A program made the translations under genes and the position numbers. DNA of 64,000 bases from Deroplatys truncata. Its lineage: Eukaryota; Arthropoda; Insecta; Mantodea; Mantidae. The DNA lies in NCBI GenBank assembly GCA_030765065.1, contig CM060990.1:457706321-457770320 (forward strand), given 5' to 3'. The notes under the pieces were generated by a model, which saw nothing but the letters and a program-made list of their open reading frames with translations, was not told where the DNA came from and did not search any database. This document shows, piece after piece, positions 33,916-46,369 of this stretch; the first letter of the stretch is position 1, and the number at the start of each line of letters is the position of its first letter.

Positions 33916-35290
33916 CAGGAATGGAGAAGCAGGATAAAGACAAATTTCTAGGAATAGAGTTAATGGGGTCATGGTAACATTGTATAGTGCTTGGAAATAA
34001 ACAAAATGGCAACGCTGCTACGTGTAAATGGTTGCTTCACGTTTAAGTAATCTACAACTGCATTGTGCTCTGTTTAATATATCGTCAACCACTTTATTCA
34101 CTGGCATCTAGTTCTTGGAACAATGCATTTTTGTGAACATTAATACCGTGTTCTTACTATAAAATGCTTTCCTGTGATGTGTAATGTATTACATTCATTT
34201 ACTTTAGATATGTAAGAGTCTTATTCTCACATGGCATGATATTTGTGTCGTATTACTCCTGCATGATTAGCTGTAAAAGAATGTAATCATACTGAGTTGA
34301 TTCAAAACTTATAAAATAATTATTTTCGTTTCTTGTGCCTGAAACATTTTAATTTCCTTGCTTGTCGAGGCCTTCTAACACGAAGAAGATATAATGCTTC
34401 CTTATATCCGTTATAAGCTAGTGTAAACAATAACAGTGCATGAATGAAGTATATTCTTTAACTTGGTAATAGTCTTCAAAATTTAGAGAGAGATGTCTTT
34501 GAATGTGGGTATTTAAAGTGAAATGTTATTGATTTCGTAAGCAATTATTGACAATTGATGTAAGGGTATTCCCTGTTTTGTTTGCAACAATTTCAATTAA
34601 TATTTTATAAGGCATTCAGTTGTAAAATTTCTATCGTATCGCAGTGTTCGTAATACGGCGGTCAAAATTACAACGCTATGCCAAATAAAAAGAGCCATGT
34701 AACTTAACGCTCTCAAGCAGGAGCTTTATTAGAAAGAGATTCCATTAATTTGTATAATTTTATATTTCGCACAGGTTATACAAATAATGATGTTCCCTAT
34801 AAAAAAAAAAGAAAAAAGAAAACCACACGTAACATGGAATTCGATCCACGCTTCAACAGCACTGTTGATCAGCAGTAACACGCATTAACAAGTTCAGCTA
34901 TCCTAAGCACAGAATCAAGGTGTTGCTAATTAAGTTTACGTTTGTAAGCAAAGCACCCAACATTGGAATGGTTTTTACTTCTGGTCCACTACTTTAATCG
35001 AAGCACAATAGCAACATTTTTTCTACAGGTGTACTGAAGTTGAATTTGCAAAATTTGCCCATTAGTTTACAATGATTGCTGAAATATCGGTTTTCAAAAC
35101 TGCGAGGTGAGCCAAAGGCTGCCATGCTCTTTGCAAAGCAAAGGAAGCATATACAGATTTCATTCTTATACCATTTATGCAAGAACGCCTGAGAATTAGG
35201 TGACCTTTCACGCAGGTTTTTCTGAAGTTTATCATTTACTTTTGTGAAAAATTGCACATAGTAGGTAGAGATGGTATTGCATTCCACTCA
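33916..35290 (-). repeat. Right arm of the large inverted repeat
   Basis: This is the uninterrupted partner of 29497-32182. A 97-codon minus-strand frame (35287-34994) overlaps the part most similar to the left arm, including SPNSQAFLHKWYKNEI. The left arm has a related but shifted translation at 29590 (SPNSQALLHGWYENEI). That hints at a once-coding region, but I do not recognise the family. The arm ends at about 35290, immediately before an R1 repeat. Confidence 0.83.
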
Positions 35291-35304
35291 AAAATTAGAT
35301 ACCA

Positions 35305-36130
35305 AGGCTTCACCGGAAATACACGTTTTGGGGCCTCCTGAATAAAAAAAAATGCATTTTAGAAAAAAGGCCCGTGTGTGTGCTTGTTTACTTGTCTGTG
35401 TGTATATCTGTGTGTCTGTGAACAGCATAACTCAAAAATTATAAGTCGGATAAGTACCAAACTTGGCAATTAAGTTCAGTATCTTCCAAGGGTGTAACGC
35501 GCAGATGTTCAAGAAAATCCCTGTACTCCAGCGTTTACATGGACCATTTTTCGGAAATTTTTATTTTCTCTGAAGTGGCTAAAACGATTTTGATTAAAAT
35601 ACCACTTATTAAAGATATTTGTAGGAAAAATAAAATATATGCCCTGAATTTTGCGGGAATAGCCTGTGAAGTCCACTTCATCAGAAAGGAATTTTGTATA
35701 ATCTTATATAACTGATAACGCTTAAGCAGTAGACGAAAGAGAACTACACACAAAATGTAGATCTCCTTAAAACATACAAGTTATTTCAAATAAGTTTTTA
35801 TGCGGCATAAGCGGTTTCTAAGGTATCTGTTATTAATGGTTCCAATTGTTCATTACTTGGTCCTTCCCTTCAAGTCGTGCCCACATTCAGTAGTTTTTCG
35901 TGCTTGCATGGAAACAGTATGCAATGTTGAGACCAGCCTGTAGCGTCCAGTTCTTAAGCATTTGACTATCGCTGTTCTCTTTGTATCTATAACGAAATCT
36001 GTAATGTAGATATTCCTGCAAAAGTTTATTTGGATTAAAACGTACTAGATAGAAAAATAAGCTTTAGTAGAATAGTTTGCATAACCACTAATAAATGATA
36101 GAGAGTATAAAATGTCATTTGAATGTATCA
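35305..36130 (+). repeat. R1 noncoding repeat, longest uninterrupted copy
   Basis: It includes TTCACCGGAAATACACGTTT, a TG-rich tract, GAACAGCATAACTCAAAAAT, TATTTTCTCTGAAGTGGC, GGGAATAGCCTGTGAAG, GCATGGAAACAGTATGCAA and GTTTATTTGGATTAAAA. It shows what the copy at 18290-21480 looked like before its insertions. A 72-codon minus-strand frame in it is not supported by the other copies. Confidence 0.78.
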
Positions 36131-36591
36131 CATTAGAGTTTTAAATAATTATTACCGTAGAGGAAATTTAGAACTTTGTACCTTATCTTTGGTCTCATAG
36201 CTATATAACATAAAAGTTACATAGTTTTCACATAACGCAGGAAACCTTAACATATATAACGAAATAGAGATTATGCTGGTGAATATGAATATTCCGCACC
36301 CTGCAACTATCAAGTTAACCTCTTTGGAAAGGACATGTAGTCTGTCTCCATCGAGAAAAATAATCTTCTCAGTTGTTAATATAAAATATCGATTACCGAT
36401 TTCTAATATTAGCAGTTTTACATTTTTAATATAATTAATTAACGTACGCTGCTAACGAAATTGATTACAATTAAGTACAAAGGAAATAAAACAAAACGTT
36501 CTTCTATGAGGGTTATTGGAAGGTTCGCAGACTTCATGCGTACATTTATAGAATTTGATTAAAGGTTATTCAGAGATTTTCACGCTGTTCC

Positions 36592-36592
<1 letters not shown>

Positions 36593-36646
<54 letters not shown>
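36593..36646 (+). repeat. (CA)n microsatellite
   Basis: A near-perfect run of about 26 CA units. Confidence 0.97.
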
Positions 36647-36648
<2 letters not shown>

Positions 36649-36699
36649 GCATAGATTACAATTAAGGAAGTATATAACATACGATTCATACCATTATAA

Positions 36700-36905
36700 A
36701 CTAGATCGATTGTCGCTTTCTAAGCTCAGTCTCCTGTTTACTTAAGCGTTACTTCATGGCCACCTAAGGTTATTGCTAGGAATAAAATGTAACTAACTTT
36801 TGTTTTTTACACGCATTCTGTGTGGAGTACAACAAGTAACTGTTCTTTTTTCTATACGCATTCTCTGTGGAGTACAGCAACTATTTTCTACTCCATGGCA
36901 TTCTG
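36700..36905 (-). repeat. R2 repeat, minus orientation
   Basis: It is the inverse of 63690-63870: shared blocks on the minus strand are AGAATGCCATGGA, GTAGAAAATAGTTGCTGTAC, TGGCCATGAAGTAACGC and AGAAAGCGACA. Inside it, a unit of about 48 bp with CGCATTCTGTGTGGAGTACA is repeated twice, a feature also seen in the other copy. Confidence 0.7.
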
Positions 36906-37194
36906 AATGAGAGCTTTGTAAATTATTTTTATTCGTTTAGTAATTTATGAATTGAAAATAGAATGTGTTTTATAACCAATTTTCATCATAAGGAATAGAA
37001 CTTTTTAATTGTGAAGGAATTATCAAAAACGGTCGGGTGTTTCTATGGATTAACCTACATACATTTAGTGTGAACAGTAGTAGCTTTAAAATCAAATATT
37101 AACTTGTGACAGTGTCTAATATCCTTGTAAAATTAATTTAAAGCATGTAGCATTTCTCAATGTAATGGAGCATGTTGATAATTATATCAATAAA

Positions 37195-37322
37195 TTAAAA
37201 ATACACACACGTGCATACATAAATGCATACACACATACATGCCTACATATGCACATACATGCATTCATACATACTTACAGAGATACATACTTGTATACAC
37301 ACATACATATATACATACATGC
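37195..37322 (+). repeat. Degenerate ACATACAT-type simple repeat
   Basis: A run of imperfect CATA/ACAC units that generates spurious His/Tyr/Thr-rich frames. Confidence 0.9.
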
Positions 37323-37587
37323 CAGGCGGCTCAAACAATCTGTGCTTTGCAGTTTTGTGTTTCCCGCACAGCTTACTACATACCCGACCTGCGCGCTCTG
37401 CCGTCAGTGCATGGTCACATGATCCACTGCAGGTGGCGACCATAAGATTTGTTAGAAAGGCATGTGTTTGTTGCAAATTTTCTATTAATAAATGCAGCAG
37501 TTCTCCCTGTGCATATCTTAAGTTATTTCACATATGAAAGTATTCGATTTTTATCTCCCACTTCTACGGATAGCAAACTACATTGGG

Positions 37588-37735
37588 GTAAGTAATATCT
37601 GTTATTAGTATGTTGCAGAAGTATACTGGTTATGTCTGGCACAACTCTGAAAGTAATTAATAACTATTTGTATGTTTTCATAAGAGAATTATATTGTAAA
37701 TGTATAAACCAACGGTGTTTTCTTTGTATTTTCAG
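37588..37735 (+). other. Probable intron in the 5' UTR of the first P-type gene
   Basis: A strong donor, GGGGTAAGTAATA (GT at 37588), is paired with an acceptor preceded by a pyrimidine tract (TGTTTTCTTTGTATTTTCAG, ending 37735). The THAP start codon lies six bases downstream at 37742. The same arrangement occurs in the second P-type gene, which supports a noncoding first exon. Confidence 0.55.
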
Positions 37736-37741
37736 GCTGCA

Positions 37742-40500
37742 ATGCCTATCAACTGTTCAGTACCAGGTTGCAGATCGAATTATGAGCCTCCGTATGTAAC
37801 CTGCTTTAGGTTTCCCAGAGATGAGGAACGATGGAAATTGTGGCTAAGCAGAATATGCAGGCAGAATTTTCAGTTCACTGAAAATGCTAGAGTCTGCATT
37901 GGACACTTTCCAGAAGAAATGGTTATTCAGGAGGATAAATGGTAGAATAAAGATGGACGAGTGCATTTCATTCCACGTGTTAATACTTGCCTTGGTGATG
38001 ATGCTTTTCCTACAGTTGTTAATGAAGGCACACACCACTTAAGCTTTTCACTTCCAAAGAAAAGAAGAACAAGAGAGGAAAGGGAAGGTGAAGCACTTCA
38101 CACAACCCTGGTTCAAAGTTTAGCTTCATATGATAAAAAATTGGAAAATAATAGGTTACTCACTTTTGAAGATGTAACCGTTTATAAAACAAAAATGTGT
38201 GAACAAGAGAAAAGATTCTGCACTTTCAATCACTGCTAGTGCTATTACAGTGCCAAAAATAAAATACAGCATTAGTGCCTTATATTGTTAGTAGTTTTGT
38301 GGTTTCTAATGATAAGTGCTTTAAAGTGTGTACAGACAAAGAATTTAACCCTGATGAACACGAATCTCGAATTTGGTGTTATCTTGGAGAAATCTCAGGT
38401 GGATGCATTATTTAAGTTCTGTAGTGTGCCTGTGTCAAACTTTAAAGAAAATAAACTTGCTGCAGCAGTGAAATTGTTAAAATAACACGAGGTGCTAGAT
38501 GCTGGTAAAAAGTGAGGTTAAGTGTACTTACAAAGCAGATAGAATTATTCTCCTTTAAGAAGGAAAGGTACAGATTTTCATCAGATCTTCTTAGGTTGGC
38601 TCTGAGAATGTTCCTGATATCTCCTGCATGTTACAGAACTATACGTCAGTCACAGGTACTAACTCTTCTACATCCAAGTAACTTAAGAAAACTGGCTGCC
38701 AGTCTAAATGTAAGTGACAGCAATTTTAATATTAGCAATTCCTACATTGTTGGTCGCATTTGTTCCTTGAAACCTGAGGAAAGATTTGTTAATATTTTGA
38801 TGGATGAAGTTTATATTTCACCAGAGTTAACTTTTAAAGGTGGTGAATTGGTAGGAACTAGTGCAACAAATACACATGAGCTTGCTAAAACAGCTCAATT
38901 GTTTTCAGTAAATGCTGCATTTCTTAATTATTCAAATGTCATTGCCATTTTTCCAGTCAGTAGAAATTCTGGGGAGTTTTTACATGCTACTGTGAGTAAC
39001 ATTTACGGCGAACTTGGCAAACTTGATGTAAAAGTAATCAGCCTCATAGCTGATAATAATCAGATCAACAAATCTTTGTTTCACAAATTCACACCACATC
39101 CATTTGGTCATTATTCAGTAGTAAATCCCTTTAGCCAATCACAGCCTCTGTTTTTGCTCTATGATATCGTGCATAATTTCAAAAATATAAGGAATATTTG
39201 GATAAACCAGAAAGATCTTATGAATAATTTTCCTGATTTTGAAAATCCAGATATAATTAAGAGTGTTAATTCTGGTCACCTCAGATCACTTTATTACAAA
39301 GAAAAGAATGAATTGCTGAAATTTAGTTATAAGTTAAATGCAAAAGCTGTCTATTCATCAAATATTGAAAGATAAAAATGAGTCTTGTGGGTAAAATTTT
39401 CAATTATGAAAATATTAATGCCCTCTTAGAATGCAATGATGGTTATGGAGAAACAGGAGATTTTTTAAATATTATCATAAAATGGTGGAATATTGTAAAT
39501 GTTAAGTTTCTATACAAGGATGTAAGGTATAAAAATGCTGATTACAAAGCAGTCTTTGGCATCGAGCAAAAAGAGTTAATTTTCCTGAATAAATTTTCAG
39601 CATGGTTGTGCAATTGAGAACATCTCTCTAGGGGAAGTGTATACCAAGGGCTGTCTAGGCTCACATTTGATGCAATAATGCAGACATGGTCAGACCTTTA
39701 TGGTTTAGCAAATCATGCTCTAACGGAATTAAAAGTAAACCATGTTCTGTTTGGCATGTTTCAAACAGATCCTCTTTAAGAGCGATTCAAGTCTTTACCG
39801 TTAATTGTCTGGCAGTAATTATTTTATCTCTCTCCAATAGCTATATGAGAGTGAGAAAAAGATCGGAATTAAAAATATGCTTTAATTTTCTTTAAAAAAT
39901 GGTAACATTTCAGTAAGAAGCTTAAAATTGTGGGCGCAGAACCTGAAAACAAAAATGTTTCATCACTGCTGCCTTATTGTGGCATAGAAATTGAAATTGC
40001 AAAACCAATGGATAATGATGTTATCTACATTGCAGGTTATGCTGCTTTCAAGGTAGCAAATGGTATAATATGTCCCAAATACATTGAGTTATTGATTTTA
40101 AATGACACTTTAGAGTATGAATTTGAAGGTGCAGCAAGGCTGATTGGTTCGTTAAGTAGAGGTTCTCTAAAGAAACCCACAATATATTGCGTAAAAGTAA
40201 TGTGGTTGTGTATCCAACTATTTCAAGGCTTAGTCAAAGAGTGTTACGATGATTTTATTGAAAAGCAGTAATCATCTTGCCTTGTTGTAGAATTTGCGCA
40301 GTCCCTATATAGTAAACATTATGGATGAAACCAGAGAAACGATCATCAGTCAATGCAACCATAAATTTGAAGACTATTTTCATGATGTATGCTCAATTAT
40401 TTGCAAAATTATTCTAAATAATTACTCCAAAATGGTAACTGAGGATAAGAAACAAAAGTCTTGTAATAAAAGAAGAATAAAGAAACTCACTAATAAGTGA
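37742..40500 (+). pseudogene. P-superfamily (THAP9-like) transposase, copy P1 (broken)
   Basis: Residues 1-60 form a THAP zinc finger: C5 and C10 (MPINCSVPGC), FRFP with W34, C52-x2-H55 (VCIGHF), and after a TAG at 37943-37945 the DDAFPTV box. A Lys/Arg-rich linker follows. The catalytic part is largely intact in one 287-codon frame (38512-39375). It has LLHPSNLRKL, the first acidic block VNILMDEVYISPELTFKGGE, ISLIADNNQINKSLF, and the insertion-domain segment LLYDIVHNFKNIRNIW. The C-terminal half is in several frames: FLNIIIKWWNI, DPLESDSSLYRQLSG, IAGYAAF and LSRGSLKKPT. At least three frameshifts and several stops separate the parts. P-type transposases bind DNA through THAP and use GTP as cofactor. 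I could not locate the terminal inverted repeats. Confidence 0.82.
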
Positions 40501-41590
40501 ATTCATAATTAATTTGTGCTTGCCATGAGGAAGGAAACAATACTTTCAGTAATTCTATGATACTTACATGGAATAATATGTGTATTAAAAGCCACTTTTT
40601 TCGGTATAATAAATTATTGTACATATTTTATAATGAACACACTGAGGCTCTCTAGCTTTGGCTTAACATCATATATTTCAGTATTTTTACTCCTTTTACT
40701 AAACTAATAAATATGTGGCAAGCTTTAGTATATTATCAGTAGTAACATAGCAGATTTAGTGAATGGACTGTTGGCTTTTATGTTGAATTTAATTTTCAGT
40801 AAATACAAAAGAAATTTCATAAAAGTTTGTCAATGTGCGTTGACTTGTACAGTGGTAAATGAAAAAAAAATTGCTCCAGTGTATTAAATTATTGCAGAAG
40901 ATTTTAATTTTTATTCTATATTCACAGATTTTGAGTGGAATAAATATACTCATATCCCATAAATGCTTCTTTGTACAATTCTTCAATCTTTAATTTTGCC
41001 ATTCCTGTTGTTGTAATGAAATATATAAAGCAGGAGAATTAGTTCTTACAATAGTGTTCAACAGGTAGGAAAGTCCTAATAAACTGAAATGTTTGATATT
41101 TGTGTCATCTAGCTGTTTATTTTCGTTCCATTTGAAGCTGAGCCTGTAAACGTACGATTATATAAAGGTAAAAGTTTTAGTGAAAAGTATATTTAGTTCC
41201 AAAACATAACACAGAATGTTCAGAGCAGAATTAAATTTAAAATTGTCATATTCTGAGCCACTTTCCTTGTAATAAGGTGAATTGGCATTGATGTACGCCT
41301 GTATAACAATGCTGTTTAACTTAACTGCATAGTAATTATGTTATATTTTAATGTCTTCATTTATTATCATTATCATAATAAAGTGCTTATAAATTTAAAA
41401 CTTATTTACTGCCCCATTTACATTATTTGACAGGTTCATAACAACTGCAGCTACACATCTTACTGTGTTGATTATTTATAGCACTATTTTAGTTTTTTCA
41501 AATCCAATACATGCACAAATACTTAAATACGCTATTGTTTTTATAAAATACAATGGATTATCATCATTATTTTAATGTTATCTTTGTGTT
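40501..41590. other. AT-rich span between the two P-type genes
   Basis: No recognisable gene. It may contain the 3' end of the P1 element and the 5' end of P2, but I found no inverted pair. From about 41630 to 42074 the DNA becomes GC-richer and holds the probable P2 promoter and first exon. Confidence 0.45.
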
Positions 41591-41629
41591 CTAGTGATGT
41601 CTAATTGCTATTATTTTAAATTAATTGGA

Positions 41630-42413
41630 ATGTGGAATTCGCTGCCCACCGCCTTCGACTGCCGCCATATTGAAAGCAGTGATCAGGCCTGTAGTGTAGT
41701 GCCCTGTGATTTCCCCGCATACACAGGTGCAAAAGAAATTGCCGCATCATTGCTGTTCAAAGGAGCACTGCAGGTACAAAGTGAAAGGTCACTGAGTAGT
41801 GCTGCTGTTTGAAGGTGTTTAGATGGTAGTTTCGTACTGATAAGCGCCGCGTGGTCGTCTGCATGCAGTTCAAACCAGGTTATTCAGACCATGCCTGACT
41901 GCTATTCTCTTTCAGCCTCGGCAAATCCCTGCTGCTTAGGGGAAACAGCGTTTGGCTGATATTTCTCATTCTTTCCACAGCGCGCTACGGTCCGTCCTAA
42001 CAGAACGTCTTACTGAGGCATCCCGTAGCCCGCAGTGGAACAAATCAGCTATGGTCACGTCTTGTATACTCGTGGTGAGCTTTGTTAATCGTGAGAAACA
42101 AGTGGAATACATTATGTAATTTCAGGGTGAAATAAGTGTTAATTCGAAACATACGTAAACTACATTCTGTATTTGTATATTGCGTGGGGAGATCTATTGA
42201 AGCATTTAAAGGCAAGTATCATACCTTGTTGTATTATACCGCTAATTGACACCATGAGCATTGCTGTTTTAATGAACATAGTTCAGTATGAGTTGGTAGG
42301 ATCAATTTGATGTGCGATAGATCAGGCTCATTATAAAATGAATAATATAAACTTTCGCATTAAGATATAGCAGATTTCAAGCGAGAGAGTTACACGTTTC
42401 CTTTACATTTCAG
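41630..42413 (+). promoter_or_regulatory. Probable promoter region, noncoding exon and first intron of P2
   Basis: A GC-richer block ends with a donor site CTCGTGGTGAGC (GT at 42075). The intron would run to the acceptor CTTTACATTTCAG ending at 42413, directly before the THAP ATG at 42414. The exon assignment rests only on splice-site appearance and the parallel with P1. Confidence 0.4.
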
Positions 42414-44000
42414 ATGCCCTATTGTGTTCTATTTTGCAAAATCACGAGGGGCAAAGCTAAAGGAATAAGGTACCATGAATTCCTTCTTGATAGTGAATTG
42501 AGGAAGGAATGGCTACGTGTGATTTCACGTCAGGATTTTGTTCCAAACATAAATTCAAACACTTCTATCGTGTGCAGTGAACACTTTAAAGACGATGACA
42601 ATAGATCTGGATTAAAATACAGAATTTTGAAACCAGGCAGTGTACCCAGCATGTTTCCAATTTATCCAGTACATAAAGTACCGGTAGTAAACTCCCGGCG
42701 CCAAATATTCAGGTCGGAGCCAACAATAACTCAGGTTATGAAGTGTAAGCAAAGCAATTCTCCAAATGAACTCAGAGATGAGGTGTTTAACGTTAATAAT
42801 ATTGCTACTTCTGAGTCAATTGAGGTGCAAACTGATAATGATTTGGTAGCTAAACTAAAGCATATGCAAATGGAAGTTAGGCCTCAAAAGACCAAAATAT
42901 GGTGACTCAAAGCAAAATTGCGTGTAATTCAGCAGAAGGTCGACAGTTCATCTAGTGCACTTAATTTATTTAAAACAGTAAACATCATTGTAGTTTGCAG
43001 GAGATTCTCTCGCATGAAAATACTGAAAAATATGATTTTCTGCTACAACAAATTTTGAATTTTAATTAAAAGGCACGCAGATGGAATGAAAAAACGATGA
43101 GAAAATACATTATTTGGCAGCACTGTTCACCCGAGGGCTACAGGTATGCTAGGGATTTCATTTTGAAATTACCCTGCGAATGGATATTAAATCGTTTCGT
43201 AGGGATTGTTTGTTCAGAAACAGGTGTCACTACTCCGATAAAATTTCGACTAACAGCAGAAGCTGAGACTATGACGAAAGCGGAGTTCATCTGTAGCTTA
43301 GTTGTAGAGGACATGTCTATAAAACAGCAGATGCAATATGATGTTCTCCTGACACTTTCTTTGGACAGGAGGATGCATCAATTCACGCAAAGAAAATAGC
43401 AGGAAATGAACAGCCACTTGCTACAGACTTCTGTGCTTCATGATTTGCGGAGTATGAACTAAATTCAAACTACCTGCAGCCTATTTCTTCACCGAGCAGT
43501 TAACCGATTCTCAGCTTTTTTTACTAACCAAGCATATAATACATGAAATAGAAAATTGTGGATTTCGTGTCTTGCGACTTGTCTCAATCATAAAACAAAC
43601 GTCTCCATGATGAAGAAATTATCAAACAACAAGTCTGTGCAGACATTCATACCTCACCCATAAGATCCAAACACGCCCTTGTTCCTCGCCTTTGATCAGT
43701 GCCAAATTCTGAAAAACCTGAGAACATTGTTCTTAGAAAGGGTAATGTTTGATGACACCGAAAAATAACAGGGAACTATGCTGGACACTTGTGCAAACTT
43801 CACGCATCTGAAACTATCAAACTAGTACACTTCCTATCCAGAAAGCATATTCTTCCATCCAACTTCGAAAAGATGAACATAAAGCGTACCAAAGAGACAT
43901 TTTCACCTGAAGTGACAGGAGCTTTAAAATGGCTTAAAAATAATCCTGCTAGTGGTACTCAGGGATACGACTTCTCTAAGGCCTACCCCACTGTTAAATA

Positions 44001-45228
44001 CACTATGTGATCAAAAGTACCCGGACACCCCACAAACATACGTTTTTCATCTTAGGTGCATTGTGCTGCCACCTACTGCCTGGTACTCATTATCCTCAGT
44101 AGTCATTAAACATCGTGAAACAGCAGAATGGGACTCTCCTACAACTCACGGACTTCGAACGTGGTCAGGTGATTGGGTGTCAGCTGTGTCAGAAGTCTGT
44201 ATGCGAGATTTTCACACTCCTAAACATCCCTAGGTCCACTGTTTCTGATGTGATAGTGAAGTGGAAACGTGAAGGTACATGCACAGCACAAAAGCGTACA
44301 GGCCGACCTCGTCTGTTGACTGACAGAGACCGTCGACATTTGAAGAGGGTCCTAAAGAGTAATAGGTAGACATCTATCCAGACCATCACACAGGAATTCC
44401 ATACTGAATCAGGATCCACTCAAAGTGCTATGGCAGTTAGGCGTGTGGTGAGAAACCTTGGATTCCATGGTCGAGCGGCTGCTCATAAGCCACAAATCAC
44501 GCAGGAAAATGCCAAACGACGCCTCGCTTGGTGTAAGGAGCGTCAACATTACACGATTGAACAGTGGCAAAACGTTGTGTGGAGTGACGAGTCACGGTAC
44601 ACAATGTGGCGATCCGATAGCAGGGTGTGGGTATGGCGAATGCCCGGTGAACGTCATCTGCCAACGTGTGTAGTGCCAAAATGAAATTCGGAGGTGGTGG
44701 TGGTGTTATGTTGTGGTCGTGTTTCTCCTGGAGGGGGCTTGCACCCCTTGTTGTTTTGCGTGGCACGATCACAGCACAGACCTACATTGATATTTTAAGA
44801 CCTTCTTGCTTCCCACCGTTGAGTAGCAATTCGGGGATGGCGATTGCATCTTTCAACACGATCGAGCACCTGTTCATACTGCACTCCGTTTACACGACAA
44901 TAACATCCCTGTAATGGACTGCCTGCACAGAGTCCTGACTTGAATCCTATAGAACACCTTTGGGATGTTTTGGAACGCCGACTTCGTGCCAGGCCTCACC
45001 GACCTACATCGATACCTCTCCTCAGTTCCGCACTCCGTGAAGAATGGTCTGCCATTCCCCAAGAAACCTTCCAGCACCTGATTGAAAGTATGCGTGTGAG
45101 AGTGAACGCTGTCATCAAGGCTAAGTGTGGGCCAACACCATATTGACTTCCATCATTACCGATGGAGGGCGCCACGATCTTGTACATCATTTTCAAACAG
45201 CTGTCTGGACACTTTTGATCACGTAGTG
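44001..45228 (+). mobile_element. Tc1-like element inserted in P2
   Basis: The terminal repeats are CACTATGTGATCAAAAGTAC (left) and, on the minus strand, CACTACGTGATCAAAAGTGT (right). TA flanks both ends (43999-44000 and 45229-45230). Removing the element with one TA restores a P2 reading frame across the junction (VKYMQYIQRW), which fixes both boundaries. The element is 1228 bp. Confidence 0.96.
44115..45146 (+). pseudogene. Tc1-like transposase (broken)
   Basis: The N-terminal helix-turn-helix is followed by a second DNA-binding domain with the GRPR hinge (KRTGRPRLLTDRDRRHLKRV). A TAG at 44367-44369 interrupts the frame, which resumes in register with MAVRRVVRNLGFHGRAAAHK. The first catalytic block is VVWSDESRYTMW (DE of the family present). 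A frame change near 44670-44680 precedes GGGGVMLWSCFSWRGLAPLV. The second catalytic region is decayed. A further frame change precedes SPDLNPIEHLWDVLERRLRA, where E is the third acidic residue of the DD34E triad. At least one stop and two frameshifts make it inactive. The tail HLIESMRVRVNAVIKAK is typical of the family's C-terminus. Confidence 0.93.
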
Positions 45229-46369
45229 TACATGCAGTATATTCAACGGTGGTTTACGATACTTGGCGTCAGCAGCACAACGTATTTCATAGAAGCCAGA
45301 AACGAAGACAGAATGCACTTTTATTCCAATAATGACAATAAACTGGAATGCTTACATTATTTTATTTGAATACATAGGCAATTTGAAATACGAAAGTATG
45401 AAAGCAGACAAAGAGTTTCTCAGCAAGGAGACATATGAGGTTTTAAAATTAACCACAAACGCTACGGTCCAGTGTATTAAGTACTTGTTAGAAAATGGGT
45501 ATCACTTTGTCCTGACTAGAAACTTCATAGCCATCCGCTAGTTATTTTTAAGCAGTCAGCTGAAACTAATGACATGCTAGACTGCAGGAATGTGACTTTT
45601 GGAATTAACAAGCTACTAAAAACTGGCCTTCTGTCAATTCCATCTTCGTCAAGCACTAATGTAAATGACAGAATAATTGATGTATGGAAACTTTCCAACA
45701 ATGAAGAAAATGTCGCCAGCAACAGAAGCGACAAAAATGCAGTACCACCAGATATCTAAATATTAGAGAAACGTTTCAAAGTTTGCAGGATACAGCAGTA
45801 AGGATTCAGTGGACCATGAAACTCTTTTCACTAGCATATGTGGGTAGTTATATAGTGAAAAAAAATTAAGTTATATTTCTTGTGACAGCTGCAGGGCTCT
45901 TATTTCTACGACTTCCTATAGTTCACCACTGATGGATTTGATTGCAGGGCCTGTTTTCATTATTCATCAAAGCTCTTCAGTCGCGCTCTCCGCGTGCTTC
46001 ACAATTTAATTGAAAAAGCTTTTCCTTATTTACAATAATGTGCTGTGCGAAAACAACTTGAGTATTATATCAGACCTGAACTTCAAAACGCTGCCTGGTT
46101 TCAATGTACGCTGGACTCTAATCATAACAGTCTCATCTGGGAACTTATCTGTGCCCATTTCATTCCAGTTGTTTTAAAACGCAAGGCTTGCGCGGTAACT
46201 GAGGCGTATGAAAAACCAAAATACTTGAATTACAAGTCCCTAAATCGTAAAGTGTTCCGTGTCAACTGACCAACCAGCAGTTCTGGTATGGACTGACGGT
46301 GGCGCCATGTGGCGAGAGTGGCAACTACAACGCATAACATAAGTAAGTGCCGTATGCTGAGGAAAAAGA

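Larger units (their letters stand above)
42414..46269 (+). pseudogene. P-superfamily (THAP) transposase, copy P2, split by a Tc1 element
   Basis: The THAP finger is intact in residues 1-85: C4 and C8 (MPYCVLFC), W33, C54-x2-H57 (VCSEHF) and the SVPSMF box. A coiled-coil-like segment follows. The core at 43097-43399 has CSPEGYRYARDFILKLPC and VEDMSIKQQMQYD, which corresponds to the first catalytic block with DE changed to ED. Then come FLAFDQCQILKNL, and HILPSNFEKMNIKR with FSPEVTGALKWL. After the Tc1 insertion (44001-45228) the frame resumes: MQYIQRWFTILGVSSTTYF, FLSKETYEVLKLTT, KYLLENGYHFVLTRNF, GINKLLKTGL. Many stops and shifts are present besides the insertion. P2 differs enough from P1 to be a separate family. 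Terminal repeats were not found. Confidence 0.82.

Noticed and set aside
34994-35287. 97-codon minus-strand frame in the right inverted-repeat arm as a gene
   Set aside because: The left arm has related protein blocks but with shifts, and no family is recognisable. It is kept only as a hint in the inverted-repeat entry.
37165-37537. Several overlapping His/Thr-rich frames
   Set aside because: They derive from a degenerate CATA/ACAC simple repeat.
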